From positions 1 through 42,389 of IMG/VR virus record IMGVR_UViG_3300023222_000089: DNA of 42,389 nt. One strand, given 5' to 3'. Below the pieces are notes generated by a model. It was not told the origin of the DNA. It made no database searches and saw only the letters and a list, made by a program, of their open reading frames with translations. The DNA is from a virus. The position numbers and the translations under genes were made by a program. Numbering within the stretch: the first letter of the stretch is position 1; each line of letters begins with the position of its first letter. This document shows, in pieces, positions 7,659 to 14,356 of the stretch.

Positions 7659-8268
7659 TTCTTAACCTTCTATTGTATTGTGCAGCTTGTATTATACCAC
7701 CTAAGTCAATCCATGCACTACCATCTGTAGGCATGTTAAACCCGGTAGCATCATTAGTCCCGACTATATCGACTAGAACTGGGGTTCCTGGTCCGTGATT
7801 TGATGCATTAGCATCCAATGTAAGGTTATTTGCTGGCGTTGCTCCGTCGATTAGCTCAACGCTCTTAACCTCGATGTTAGCAAAGAACGCAGAATTAAAA
7901 GCTCCTACAGTGTCAAAGCTAACTGTGCCGACATGATTTTTCGTGTTAGAAAGGTTGCCATCCAGGTCGAGAACAAAATCATTACTAATATCTCTTGATA
8001 ATGTAGCTACGTAATCAACACCCGCTTGCAATACTACTGCCGGGACTTCTATTCTATTTGCCATCAGCCCGCCAACTTCAGCCCCGAGCCTGTTAGTTGT
8101 TAATATGTTCCCTATCCATAGGTTGGCGTCACCTCCGAGTATAGTTCTCAGAGAAAGCAAAGTTACAAATTTGAATTTTATTTTTATAGAGAAAACACCA
8201 GTAAGTAAAACTGTTGATGCAGTTAAAGCGATATCATTTTGGCCATCGAACCTTAATGCAAATGCCAT
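7651..8268 (-). CDS. Concanavalin/LamG-like structural protein, 205 aa
   Basis: A beta-sandwich-like pattern (LRFDGQNDIALTAS, FSIKIKFKF, YVATLSRD, FVLDLDGNL) is typical of LamG or concanavalin-type domains in phage surface proteins, which often bind carbohydrate. The full length is one such domain. It sits between a 109-residue unknown and the 249-residue fibre-type protein, a layout consistent with virion surface or receptor-related accessory proteins. Confidence 0.65.
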   Translation of the reverse strand: MAFALRFDGQNDIALTASTVLLTGVFSIKIKFKFVTLLSLRTILGGDANLWIGNILTTNRLGAEVGGLMANRIEVPAVVLQAGVDYVATLSRDISNDFVLDLDGNLSNTKNHVGTVSFDTVGAFNSAFFANIEVKSVELIDGATPANNLTLDANASNHGPGTPVLVDIVGTNDATGFNMPTDGSAWIDLGGIIQAAQYNRRLRNG

Positions 8269-8270
8269 CG

Positions 8271-8600
8271 TTACATGCCCTCTTCATACCAAATAGAGTT
8301 AATATCAGTTTTTTCTAAAGTGAGTTCTTCATGGGTGTATTGTATTATATTGTCAGGGTGCATGATTATGGCAATTATTCCTGATGGGTTATTCTCCCAC
8401 TGCAACCAGTTATCTATTATTTCCTGAGCCTGAACTAATTGGTTTAAGTTGTTATATCCGTCGATTAAAACCCTTGATGGCTCACCACCGTTAGCAACTG
8501 AGTCATTACTAAATAGACATTTACCGTACTCTGACAGGTTGTCTTTTGTTGATTGAGGTATTAAAGATGTTTTCAATGATAAAAAAGTATGTGGTGACAT
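8271..8600 (-). CDS. Hypothetical protein, 109 aa
   Basis: Unrecognised soluble protein with a helical centre (NLNQLVQAQEIIDNWLQW) and acidic C-terminus. Its start overlaps the holin-like gene's stop at base 8600. Position between a holin-like gene and structural accessory genes gives no firm function. Confidence 0.65.
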   Translation of the reverse strand: MSPHTFLSLKTSLIPQSTKDNLSEYGKCLFSNDSVANGGEPSRVLIDGYNNLNQLVQAQEIIDNWLQWENNPSGIIAIIMHPDNIIQYTHEELTLEKTDINSIWYEEGM

Positions 8601-8854
8601 TACTTATCCTTGTCCTTTTTACCCAATATGGAAAATATTAAATCAATATCTTTCTTGTTTTCATCTGTTTTGTTTAATTTTACATGCTGAAGTATTTGAA
8701 AAAAGATATAAACAACGAGTGTAAGTATAGCGCATATAGCGCCTATTCCTTTAGCTTCGGCTTCAAGATATGCCATAACGCTGGCTGCTATACCTGTACT
8801 CCCTGCTACTGCTGCACTAATGCTTACCAAGTCTTTCGCTGTTTCTATCTGCAT
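8600..8854 (-). CDS. Probable holin, 84 aa
   Basis: Two hydrophobic segments (about residues 9-27, AAVAGSTGIAASVMAYLEA; and 35-55, GAICAILTLVVYIFFQILQ) are followed by a charged, lysine-rich C-terminus, the usual shape of a small class II holin that permeabilises the inner membrane. It is next to a 173-residue multi-pass membrane protein. The endolysin gene is unusually far away (15.7-16.1 kb). The assignment rests on topology and size, so it could be another small membrane protein. Confidence 0.55.
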   Translation of the reverse strand: MQIETAKDLVSISAAVAGSTGIAASVMAYLEAEAKGIGAICAILTLVVYIFFQILQHVKLNKTDENKKDIDLIFSILGKKDKDK

Positions 8855-8862
8855 TTTTTTTC

Positions 8863-9384
8863 TTATTCCTCTTCCAGCTCAAGTAAACTCTTACTGTTAC
8901 CGCTACTATTGTCAAGGAACCTACGTATATATTGCTGCAAGCCACTAAGTGCTCCCATAAATCCATTGTAAGACACCGCCATTTGTAACATTCCCACTAA
9001 AATTATTAGTTCAACATACCAGTTGTAAAAGAAATAAGTAAAATAATATGACTGAACGGTTAAATCATATACTATCATAATGTGGCATAACACGGCAAAA
9101 GATAAGAGTAAAGCCTGCTTTCCTGATGCTTGATTGAAGAATTTAGACGTTATTAGGATTAAGGAGATTGCAGAATCCCATAAAATAGCAATATTAGTTT
9201 CTAAAATAAATAACCGTAATTTTTCATTGTCGCTAAGAGTTTGATCTATAGGTTCATCGATGATTATATTTAATATGCAAGATATAAATATTAAAAATGA
9301 CGATGACTTATATTTTCTTTCACCAAAAATTAGCAATATAAAAAAGAACGGTACCATTAAATAAACAATATTTATGCTAGTCAT
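8863..9384 (-). CDS. Multi-pass membrane protein, 173 aa
   Basis: Four to five transmembrane segments are visible, among them VYLMVPFFFILLIF near residue 7, FLIFISCILNIII near 31, SAISLILIT near 73, LLLSFAVLCHIMIVY near 92 and YVELIILVGMLQMAV near 128. Only the C-terminal tail is strongly charged (SLLELEEE). No transporter or enzyme motif is seen. Next to the holin-like gene it could be a lysis-timing or superinfection-exclusion protein; this is inference. Confidence 0.65.
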   Translation of the reverse strand: MTSINIVYLMVPFFFILLIFGERKYKSSSFLIFISCILNIIIDEPIDQTLSDNEKLRLFILETNIAILWDSAISLILITSKFFNQASGKQALLLSFAVLCHIMIVYDLTVQSYYFTYFFYNWYVELIILVGMLQMAVSYNGFMGALSGLQQYIRRFLDNSSGNSKSLLELEEE

Positions 9385-9451
9385 TTATTTTGACTTTTTC
9401 ATTTTTTTTATTGATTTTCTTTGGTGGTTTATTTGATGAGCCTTTAGCCAT
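9377..9451 (-). CDS. Tiny basic peptide, 24 aa
   Basis: The ORF has an AAGG ribosome-binding site 9 bases before ATG and overlaps the start of the 173-residue membrane protein by 8 bases. The product is Lys/Asn-rich (MAKGSSNKPPKKINKKNEK). Similar in character to the 36-residue basic ORF before terS. It could instead act as a leader that couples translation to the membrane protein. Confidence 0.45.
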   Translation of the reverse strand: MAKGSSNKPPKKINKKNEKVKIND

Positions 9452-9499
9452 GGTATTTACCTTGTTAGTTTGTTTGATTGATGTTTATTGTACCAAATT

Positions 9500-9838
9500 T
9501 CATTTACTATTTAAACCTAGCTCTTTTATACTCCACTCTATGAACTCTTTCCCCTTCCTAACTTTCTCTGTCTCAACGAGTAAACGCTTTATTTTATTAT
9601 CGTTAAACCCATACTTTTTTTGTAAGCAGTCTATAAATGGCTTTAATGGGTTGTCTATATCGCTGCCGTAGCTACTAAAGCCAAATTTTACATTTAGTTC
9701 AATATCACAATCTGGTATTTTACATGGCTTTAATAAGAGCAAAACGTCTCTAATGTATTTATTATAAGAATCAGTTCGGAACCTTCTGCCTTTCCATGCA
9801 TCATTTACAGATAATGGCTTTATATCTATTTTATGCAA
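9500..9838 (-). CDS. rusA: RusA-type Holliday junction endonuclease, 112 aa
   Basis: RusA resolves Holliday junctions and branched DNA. The family signature is clear: YGSDIDNPLKPFIDCLQ (about residues 54-70), holding the metal-binding aspartates and the catalytic-type lysine, then KKYGFNDNKIKRL with the third acidic position. The length is close to the usual 115-120. It overlaps the upstream DUF1364 gene by 13 bases, a common pairing in lambdoid phages, and probably debranches DNA before packaging or during recombination. Confidence 0.93.
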   Translation of the reverse strand: MHKIDIKPLSVNDAWKGRRFRTDSYNKYIRDVLLLLKPCKIPDCDIELNVKFGFSSYGSDIDNPLKPFIDCLQKKYGFNDNKIKRLLVETEKVRKGKEFIEWSIKELGLNSK

Positions 9839-10122
9839 AGCAACCCCTTTTCAATTAGTTTAAGTTGAGTTTCTTCAAGGGCCCTTAATTTTTCTCGCTC
9901 AATTTCAACGCGACTAAATACTGAATGAACTCTTCCATCTATTTCATCATGACAGTGATTGCAGGCATAAACAGCAAAGTGATCACTGCACTTTATTCCC
10001 ATACCTCTATTTTTTCCGATATGACATAGAACTACAGCACCATACTCATCTGTGCAATTTGGTGAAACTCTCAATGAGCACGATTCACCTTTGGCTGAAT
10101 TCCTTATTTTTCTATTTGCCAT
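9826..10122 (-). CDS. DUF1364 (HNH-like) phage protein, 98 aa
   Basis: The full-length match to DUF1364 is visible: start MANRKIRNSAKGESCSLRV, then CHIGKNRGMGIKCSDHF, and YACNHCHDEIDGR (about residues 53-65). Paired cysteines and histidines suggest a zinc-binding HNH-like nuclease fold. It is located directly upstream of rusA and overlaps it, as in many lambdoid phages, so a role in DNA recombination or processing is likely, but the biochemical activity of the family is not firmly established. Confidence 0.85.
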   Translation of the reverse strand: MANRKIRNSAKGESCSLRVSPNCTDEYGAVVLCHIGKNRGMGIKCSDHFAVYACNHCHDEIDGRVHSVFSRVEIEREKLRALEETQLKLIEKGLLCIK

Positions 10123-10124
10123 TA

Positions 10125-10343
10125 TTAATAACCACCCATAACATCACGAGCTTTCATAAGTCCGGATCTCCATTCTGTTACTTCTTTTATTTTTCTGTCC
10201 AATGCTTCCATTGTCATTACCTCTCGCGAGTCGTGATTTGTTGTGATTAATTCCAGGGTTCCATTGTTATCTTCAATCCATCCTTGATTATCCATCTCCC
10301 AACCTACATGAGGTATTTCGAACTCCCATATCTTACTTACCAT
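10125..10343 (-). CDS. Hypothetical protein, 72 aa
   Basis: Acidic Trp-rich N-terminus (VSKIWEFEIPHVGWEMDNQGW) followed by a basic helix (EALDRKIKEVTEWRSGLMKA). Two ATG codons are adjacent. The second (10343) is chosen because AGAGG is 5 bases upstream; the first (10346) is too close to it. The gene is 2 bases from the DUF1364 gene. No family is recognised. Confidence 0.65.
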   Translation of the reverse strand: MVSKIWEFEIPHVGWEMDNQGWIEDNNGTLELITTNHDSREVMTMEALDRKIKEVTEWRSGLMKARDVMGGY

Positions 10344-10376
10344 CATTTCCTCTCTCTATATCTGGCATGTTTCTTT

Positions 10377-10586
10377 TTAGTTTCGGTTTTTGATTTCATT
10401 ATTTACCATACGTTCTAAAATTTTAAATATCCAAGTTGACTTCTCTATAAATCGATTATTGACCACGCAATACGTATACATAAGAAGTGCGAATAAAGCT
10501 GTATATATACCTGTTTCACTATAAACCCCGTAGATTAAAAGCATAATAATCATAAAGTTTAAAAATTTAATTGTTTTAGATTTCAT
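10377..10586 (-). CDS. Small membrane protein, 69 aa
   Basis: Two transmembrane segments are evident: about residues 8-22 (LNFMIIMLLIYGVYS) and 26-42 (GIYTALFALLMYTYCVV). A basic/polar tail follows. It starts at TAATG, overlapping the stop of the 53-residue gene by one base. No function can be assigned. Confidence 0.6.
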   Translation of the reverse strand: MKSKTIKFLNFMIIMLLIYGVYSETGIYTALFALLMYTYCVVNNRFIEKSTWIFKILERMVNNEIKNRN

Positions 10587-10747
10587 TATTTGCCCTTTAT
10601 CATTTTAACTATTGCATTATTTGCAACAGTTGAGGCGATCGCACTATCTCTAGCATATCTACTTAATGAGTAATTTATCAACTTATCAATCCAAGGTCTG
10701 TGACTTTCAAATATATAAGCTATTATATCTAAACCTTTATCATTCAT
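10586..10747 (-). CDS. Small hypothetical protein, 53 aa
   Basis: MNDKGLDIIAYIFESHRPW begins a helical, mildly basic peptide. It is placed by overlaps on both sides: ATGAATGA with the upstream 57-residue gene and TAATG with the downstream membrane gene. Such chain-like overlaps argue that it is translated. No family is recognised. Confidence 0.55.
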   Translation of the reverse strand: MNDKGLDIIAYIFESHRPWIDKLINYSLSRYARDSAIASTVANNAIVKMIKGK

Positions 10748-10913
10748 ACTTTTCACCCCAAGAAACGCTGCCTAAACTTGTCACTTTACAAAGACTGTGC
10801 TCAAATTCAATTTTTGTGTAAAATTCATTTTCAATTACAACTTTTATAAAATCCTCCCTTTCTTTTAATGTTTTTATTTTCTTTTTTGCTACTGAATTGT
10901 AGTCATTCCTCAT
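10740..10913 (-). CDS. Small hypothetical protein, 57 aa
   Basis: The basic N-terminus (MRNDYNSVAKKKIKTLKERE) precedes a beta-type stretch. It overlaps the end of the 161-residue gene by 11 bases and the start of the 53-residue gene by 8 bases. There is no recognised domain; coding status rests on the overlap chain and a complete frame. Confidence 0.55.
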   Translation of the reverse strand: MRNDYNSVAKKKIKTLKEREDFIKVVIENEFYTKIEFEHSLCKVTSLGSVSWGEKYE

Positions 10914-11388
10914 AGCCAATATTAACGCCCATAGTTTGATAGTGATGCAATATGTTATCTCGCATTTGATTGTGCTGTTTAGTGCTCATTAAGCTTGTTA
11001 TTGGTAACCATTCAATCTCGCCGTGAACCCATTTTCCATTATCATCGTGATAACCTACGATTTCATAATACGGAAGTTCAAAAAAGCCTTTTTTGTTTAA
11101 ACTTTTTCTCAATGGCTCACCGATATCTTTATCAGAAAGTACGATAGGTAAACCAAAGTCATATTTAATTACATTTCTAATTTCAAGTAGCGTATATCCT
11201 GTGTGGTCACTTATTGCAGGTAACCATGCATAGTAAATGTTATTAGCTGGTATTGACCGTTTTTCCTCTTTCTTACTTAAATTTAAAAAGTAACCCTGTC
11301 TAGGATTTTTAGCCAGTAACTCGTTAATTTTATCAAACGCAAACCGTTTTGTTGATAATGATAACGATAGGTTTTTTATATCGCTCAT
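10903..11388 (-). CDS. Possible NinB/Orf-like recombination protein, 161 aa
   Basis: The central segment NNIYYAWLPAISDHTGYTLLEI and the C-terminal TSLMSTKQHNQMRDNILHHY resemble the layout of NinB/Orf-type phage recombination mediators: a YYW-type strand-helix, then a Ser-Thr-Lys helix ending in an alpha-helical tail. The length is close to theirs (about 140-160). The context with rusA and DUF1364 supports a recombination role. The match is by general pattern and tentative. Start ATGA overlaps the stop of the 34-residue ORF. Confidence 0.5.
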   Translation of the reverse strand: MSDIKNLSLSLSTKRFAFDKINELLAKNPRQGYFLNLSKKEEKRSIPANNIYYAWLPAISDHTGYTLLEIRNVIKYDFGLPIVLSDKDIGEPLRKSLNKKGFFELPYYEIVGYHDDNGKWVHGEIEWLPITSLMSTKQHNQMRDNILHHYQTMGVNIGYEE

Positions 11389-11489
11389 ATAGAACTAAAA
11401 ACAACAGCAATAAACGAAAATGAAAAACTGGCAGATAGAGACAAACCAACCAAAAACTTAACCCTTTCTAAATATGTTAAATTGCGCAT
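11385..11489 (-). CDS. Small single-pass membrane peptide, 34 aa
   Basis: MRNLTYLERVKFLVGLSLSA begins a 34-residue peptide with one hydrophobic helix (about residues 11-32) after a basic N-terminus. It starts at TAATG over the stop of the 76-residue gene, with AAGGGG 12 bases upstream, and ends in a 4-base ATGA overlap with the 161-residue gene. Short, but the tight coupling on both sides supports translation. Confidence 0.5.
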   Translation of the reverse strand: MRNLTYLERVKFLVGLSLSASFSFSFIAVVFSSI

Positions 11490-11719
11490 TATTCATCTAG
11501 CCCCTTTAACAATCCATCGGCGTAATTAACAGCGCAACAGGAAATAACATAATCATTCATTGTTTCAATTGCACCACCTGATAACAATCCCTGCATAGCT
11601 GCCATTGCAAACACTTCACGCTTTGTTAATCCTGTGGTGTAGTGGTTTGTGTGCTCAAAATGCTCAGAATTATGTTTTGTTGGACTTGCTGGAGTATCTC
11701 CATTATTTACTTCGTGCAT
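11489..11719 (-). CDS. Conserved-type phage protein, 76 aa
   Basis: The middle and end follow a pattern frequent in phage early genes: GLTKREVFAMAAMQGLLSGG, then a C-terminal helix YADGLLKGLDE. The N-terminus is polar and His-rich. The function of this group is unknown. It overlaps the upstream ribbon-helix-helix-like gene by 13 bases. Confidence 0.7.
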   Translation of the reverse strand: MHEVNNGDTPASPTKHNSEHFEHTNHYTTGLTKREVFAMAAMQGLLSGGAIETMNDYVISCCAVNYADGLLKGLDE

Positions 11720-11976
11720 AATTTATCTACCTTATTTTCAACTCGCTCTAATAGTTTCCGCATATCACCATGAGCACCTAAACAGTTATTGTTATTTCTT
11801 TCTTCTAATTTTTTAACTTGGGTGCTTTTTAATTTACCGATAGCCAATAACTCGACTAATCTAGTTATATTTCCATCACAATAATAGGTAGCCACACTCT
11901 GTAATTTTCTTTTATTTTCAACAGATATTTTCATACTAACCTGCGTCATCTCTACAATTTCAATATTATCTTCCAT
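11707..11976 (-). CDS. Possible ribbon-helix-helix regulator with coiled-coil tail, 89 aa
   Basis: A short beta strand (TQVSMKISVENKRKLQSVA) followed by helices (NITRLVELLAIGKLK) suggests an Arc/MetJ-type ribbon-helix-helix fold. Residues about 55-88 are a charged helix likely to self-associate. It is the first gene after a promoter whose -10 lies in an inverted repeat (12000-12014), so autoregulation is plausible. The assignment is based on pattern and not secure. Confidence 0.5.
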   Translation of the reverse strand: MEDNIEIVEMTQVSMKISVENKRKLQSVATYYCDGNITRLVELLAIGKLKSTQVKKLEERNNNNCLGAHGDMRKLLERVENKVDKLCTK

Positions 11977-11999
11977 TTTTCTGCTCGGTTATTTAACTT

Positions 12000-12034
12000 A
12001 CTATAAAGTATAGTTACAATATAAAATATAGCAA
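12000..12034 (-). promoter_or_regulatory. Minus-strand promoter with overlapping inverted repeat
   Basis: Minus strand: TTGCTA (plus 12029-12034), 16-base spacer, TATACT (plus 12007-12012). The -10 is embedded in a perfect 6-bp inverted repeat, ACTATA-AAG-TATAGT (12000-12014), a good operator shape for the downstream ribbon-helix-helix-like protein. Confidence 0.55.
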
Positions 12035-12041
12035 GCTTATT

Positions 12042-12185
12042 TCAAAACAATTTCAAACCTAACTTTACCCGGGCTTCATTACACTTTTTAACTATGCGCT
12101 TTGCATCAGCTAAGTTTTTTACGTCTCCACTTTCTATTGCTATCTGGTTAGCTGTTGTTTGTTCAAACTCAGTTAAGTTATTCAT
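12042..12185 (-). CDS. Small protein sharing a peptide with an ejection protein, 47 aa
   Basis: The product starts MNNLTEFEQTTANQ and contains AIESGDVKNLADAK (residues about 16-29), which is also present in the 390-residue ejection protein, encoded by an identical 39-base DNA segment in the same frame. The rest (RIVKKCNEARVKLGLKLF) is basic and differs. It overlaps the 78-residue gene by 8 bases (ATGAATAA). No other function is visible; it may be a decayed fragment of a recombination event or a real small gene that acquired the segment. Confidence 0.55.
   Translation of the reverse strand: MNNLTEFEQTTANQIAIESGDVKNLADAKRIVKKCNEARVKLGLKLF
12103..12141. repeat. 39-bp exact repeat, copy 1
   Basis: Identical to 31936-31974, in the same orientation and same reading frame in both genes. 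Flanks diverge immediately on both sides. Confidence 0.95.
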
Positions 12186-12414
12186 ATTCAATTTCTACAT
12201 CTTGGCTAACTTCATCATCACCAGGATCACCACCCCCATTATCAATGCCATTTATGCTACCGACAACAAGAGAGTAATCTTGATCATCTTTTTTAAATAC
12301 ATGCAAAGATCCAGACCAACTAAATAACTCTAAAGTATCTGGCCATTTATTTGCTAGCCTTTGCAATGATTTAATTGCTTTCTGCTCTTCTTTAGTTAAA
12401 GTTATTTTATTCAC
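12178..12414 (-). CDS. Conserved-type phage protein, 78 aa
   Basis: The helical N-terminus (EEQKAIKSLQRLANKWPDTL) followed by LFSWSGSLHVFK matches a pattern often seen in small phage early proteins of unknown function. The C-terminus is strongly acidic with a Gly-rich stretch (NGGGDPGDDEVSQDVEIEYE). No role is known. Confidence 0.7.
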   Translation of the reverse strand: MNKITLTKEEQKAIKSLQRLANKWPDTLELFSWSGSLHVFKKDDQDYSLVVGSINGIDNGGGDPGDDEVSQDVEIEYE

Positions 12415-12440
12415 TATACACTCTCCCTTTATTAAATTAA

Positions 12441-12590
12441 TTACCTAAGCTCAGCAGTTGCATACCAACCAACACTGAATACATGGTCGCAATGGCTGCA
12501 TTCAATATCTGTATCATCACATGCTAGATTAGGTAGTTCATAGTTATCTAAATCAATATTTTTTCCGCATTCCGGACATTTTATATTCAT
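12441..12590 (-). CDS. Zinc-ribbon protein, 49 aa
   Basis: Two Cys pairs (CPEC near residue 5 and CSHC near residue 31, the latter followed by D-H) form a likely zinc ribbon. The start MNIKCPECGKNIDL is typical of small phage zinc-ribbon proteins. The ATG at 12590 has no strong ribosome-binding site. A DNA- or protein-binding role is inferred from the zinc motif. Confidence 0.65.
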   Translation of the reverse strand: MNIKCPECGKNIDLDNYELPNLACDDTDIECSHCDHVFSVGWYATAELR

Positions 12591-12611
12591 TTGTTTAATT
12601 ACCTTTAGTTG

Positions 12612-12917
12612 TTAAAATGGCGGGTTATTAATTGATTGTCCTCGACTACCATTAATTGACCATTTAAACATGGGTTCATTAATTATTTTCACATCTTCGT
12701 AATTGGTTTCGTTTAAGCACTCTTGGTCTTCTTCGTTATAATACGAACACTTATAATAATTGTTTTTAACAAGTTGCCATTTTAAGCCCGATTCAACCAG
12801 AACTAATCTACAAAGCCTGGTTACCTCCGTATCTTCATCAAATATAAAACCTAAGTCTGTGCCGATACCTGGTCGCAATGACCAAAACTTTATTTTTTTA
12901 ATTGTTCTTACTTTCAT
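12612..12917 (-). CDS. Hypothetical protein, 101 aa
   Basis: The central part contains a Cys-containing acidic segment (CSYYNEEDQECLNETNYEDV), and the C-terminus is Trp/Asn-rich. The start is MKVRTIKKIKFWSLRPGIGT. No known family is recognised. It lies 3 bases downstream of the Lar-like gene. Confidence 0.65.
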   Translation of the reverse strand: MKVRTIKKIKFWSLRPGIGTDLGFIFDEDTEVTRLCRLVLVESGLKWQLVKNNYYKCSYYNEEDQECLNETNYEDVKIINEPMFKWSINGSRGQSINNPPF

Positions 12918-12920
12918 TGT

Positions 12921-13109
12921 TTACTGTTCCTTAATAACTCGTTTATTCCAAATCCTAACCGCTGCATCTTGAGTCCAATCACTTGACCCAATTCTAATTT
13001 GACAATCAAAATTAGTACATTCAACGTAACACCCTTTTTCAGTATCATGGAATTCAGGCTCCGATCCACAGTGAGCACAGGTTTTTAATTTTAAATCTAA
13101 AAAATGCAT
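12921..13109 (-). CDS. Lar-like zinc-ribbon (restriction alleviation family) protein, 62 aa
   Basis: The motif order fits the Lar restriction-alleviation family: CAHC at about residue 11, V-E-C-x4-C (ECTNFDC) near 30, and the C-terminal signature DAAVRIWNKR. Family members are reported to modulate type I restriction (Rac prophage Lar), but many family proteins have no tested role. As an early gene an anti-restriction role is reasonable and unproven. Confidence 0.65.
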   Translation of the reverse strand: MHFLDLKLKTCAHCGSEPEFHDTEKGCYVECTNFDCQIRIGSSDWTQDAAVRIWNKRVIKEQ

Positions 13110-13113
13110 ATTT

Positions 13114-13359
13114 CTATTTACCTTTTAATCTGTGTTGTTTAAGTTGCTCAAACCTTCTAGCTTTCTCATGATTAATTGTTTCAAATTCAGATTTGCAATC
13201 AAAACAAATAAAAAACGCTGTTGTCGCATCTTCAGTAGGAAGCCCGTATTTTTCAGCAATACATTTAGTACTAACCGCAATATCAAGCATTGTTATATTT
13301 CTTTTTAATATTTTTGATATTTCTATAAAATCAATTTCTTTTAAATCTTCGAATATCAC
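13114..13359 (-). CDS. Hypothetical protein with a Cys pair, 81 aa
   Basis: The acidic N-terminus (MIFEDLKEIDFIEISKILKR) is followed by a CFDC pair near residue 53 and a basic end (KARRFEQLKQHRLKGK). One Cys pair alone does not define a zinc fold. Four bases separate it from the Lar-like gene. Confidence 0.6.
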   Translation of the reverse strand: MIFEDLKEIDFIEISKILKRNITMLDIAVSTKCIAEKYGLPTEDATTAFFICFDCKSEFETINHEKARRFEQLKQHRLKGK

Positions 13360-13390
13360 TTTGTATTTTCCTTTAGTGTTTATTGGTTAA

Positions 13391-13579
13391 TTAAAAAACA
13401 GCTTTATCCACAATTTCAACGCAGACATTATTTGCAGGCAGTTCCATTTCATCATTAATCAACTCTAAAAACTCACCAGCTAAGTGATTTTCTCTTAGCC
13501 GATCTCCAATATCGCTAGTTATGTTGTAGTCATAAATCTGGTCAAGCTCTTCTTTTGTAACCTGTATATTGATCTTCAT
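13391..13579 (-). CDS. Hypothetical acidic protein, 62 aa
   Basis: MKINIQVTKEELDQIYDYNI begins a strand followed by acidic helices, the general shape of small phage regulators or inhibitors. No match is recognised. Confidence 0.6.
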   Translation of the reverse strand: MKINIQVTKEELDQIYDYNITSDIGDRLRENHLAGEFLELINDEMELPANNVCVEIVDKAVF

Positions 13580-13594
13580 TACTCACCCCTTTTA

Positions 13595-14344
13595 TTAGTT
13601 AATTAAATCTTGTTTTTTACGATAATTATCAATCCCACTCTGGATTTTTTCAAACGACTCGTTCGTTTCTTTTTTGTGGTTTTGTAAATCAACTAGCCCG
13701 GGCAAAGAGCTTGGCAACATATCAATCGGGCTAATTAAGTAATTCTTATGCTCCTCAAGCGCTTTAATTACGATATCATCCGACTGTGCAGATATGACGA
13801 AATCTATAACCTTTACCTTTTCAATAATGTATTTACTGTACGCTTCACTCTCTGTATCAAAAAGCCCTAGGTAAACTTGTTTTCCCAACCTCCCAACTGA
13901 AGCTTGAAACCTGCCGCTTTTATGAAGTGACACCCCTAGCTTGAACGCCCCTCTTGTGTTCTTATTTTCATGAAGTAACGAATTAACCAATGAACTTATA
14001 AATACACACGTATCAGCCGAGTAAATTTTATTACCTTTAACAACTAAATCTTTATCCAGCTCCTTACCTTTCCAATTCCTCTTAATCATCCACGATTTAA
14101 AGTTAGAGAAAACCAACCACTCTTCACATACAGAACAGCCAGTATATGAAGGTCTTGATTTTTGTATTTTTTCTGAGTAGCACCTACTCACCATACTCTT
14201 CCATGTTAGATAGAACGGGCAACACAACCTCTTACCATCAACCACTGGTTGTACAATGTAATCAGCATCATTTAATCCGACACCGCAAATCAGCCTTCTT
14301 TTACCTAACGATTTATTACTTGCTTTTATCTTTCTAAACGTCAT
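13595..14344 (-). CDS. Homing-endonuclease-like protein with AP2-type domain, 249 aa
   Basis: Residues about 45-85 (TWKSMVSRCYSEK, then YTGCSVCEEWLVFSNFKSW) and 92-116 (KELDKDLVVKGNKIYSADTC) follow the layout of phage HNH/AP2 endonuclease-type genes. Residues about 135-170 (LGVSLHKSGRFQASVG, then VYLGLFDTESEAYSKY) form an AP2-like DNA-binding module. A full HNH active site is not obvious. The last 45 residues (MLPSSLPGLVDLQNHKKE) copy the C-terminal tail of the neighbouring replication-type protein, which suggests insertion into or beside that gene. A related gene lies at 20417-21391. Confidence 0.75.
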   Translation of the reverse strand: MTFRKIKASNKSLGKRRLICGVGLNDADYIVQPVVDGKRLCCPFYLTWKSMVSRCYSEKIQKSRPSYTGCSVCEEWLVFSNFKSWMIKRNWKGKELDKDLVVKGNKIYSADTCVFISSLVNSLLHENKNTRGAFKLGVSLHKSGRFQASVGRLGKQVYLGLFDTESEAYSKYIIEKVKVIDFVISAQSDDIVIKALEEHKNYLISPIDMLPSSLPGLVDLQNHKKETNESFEKIQSGIDNYRKKQDLIN

Positions 14345-14356
14345 GTATCAAACCTC

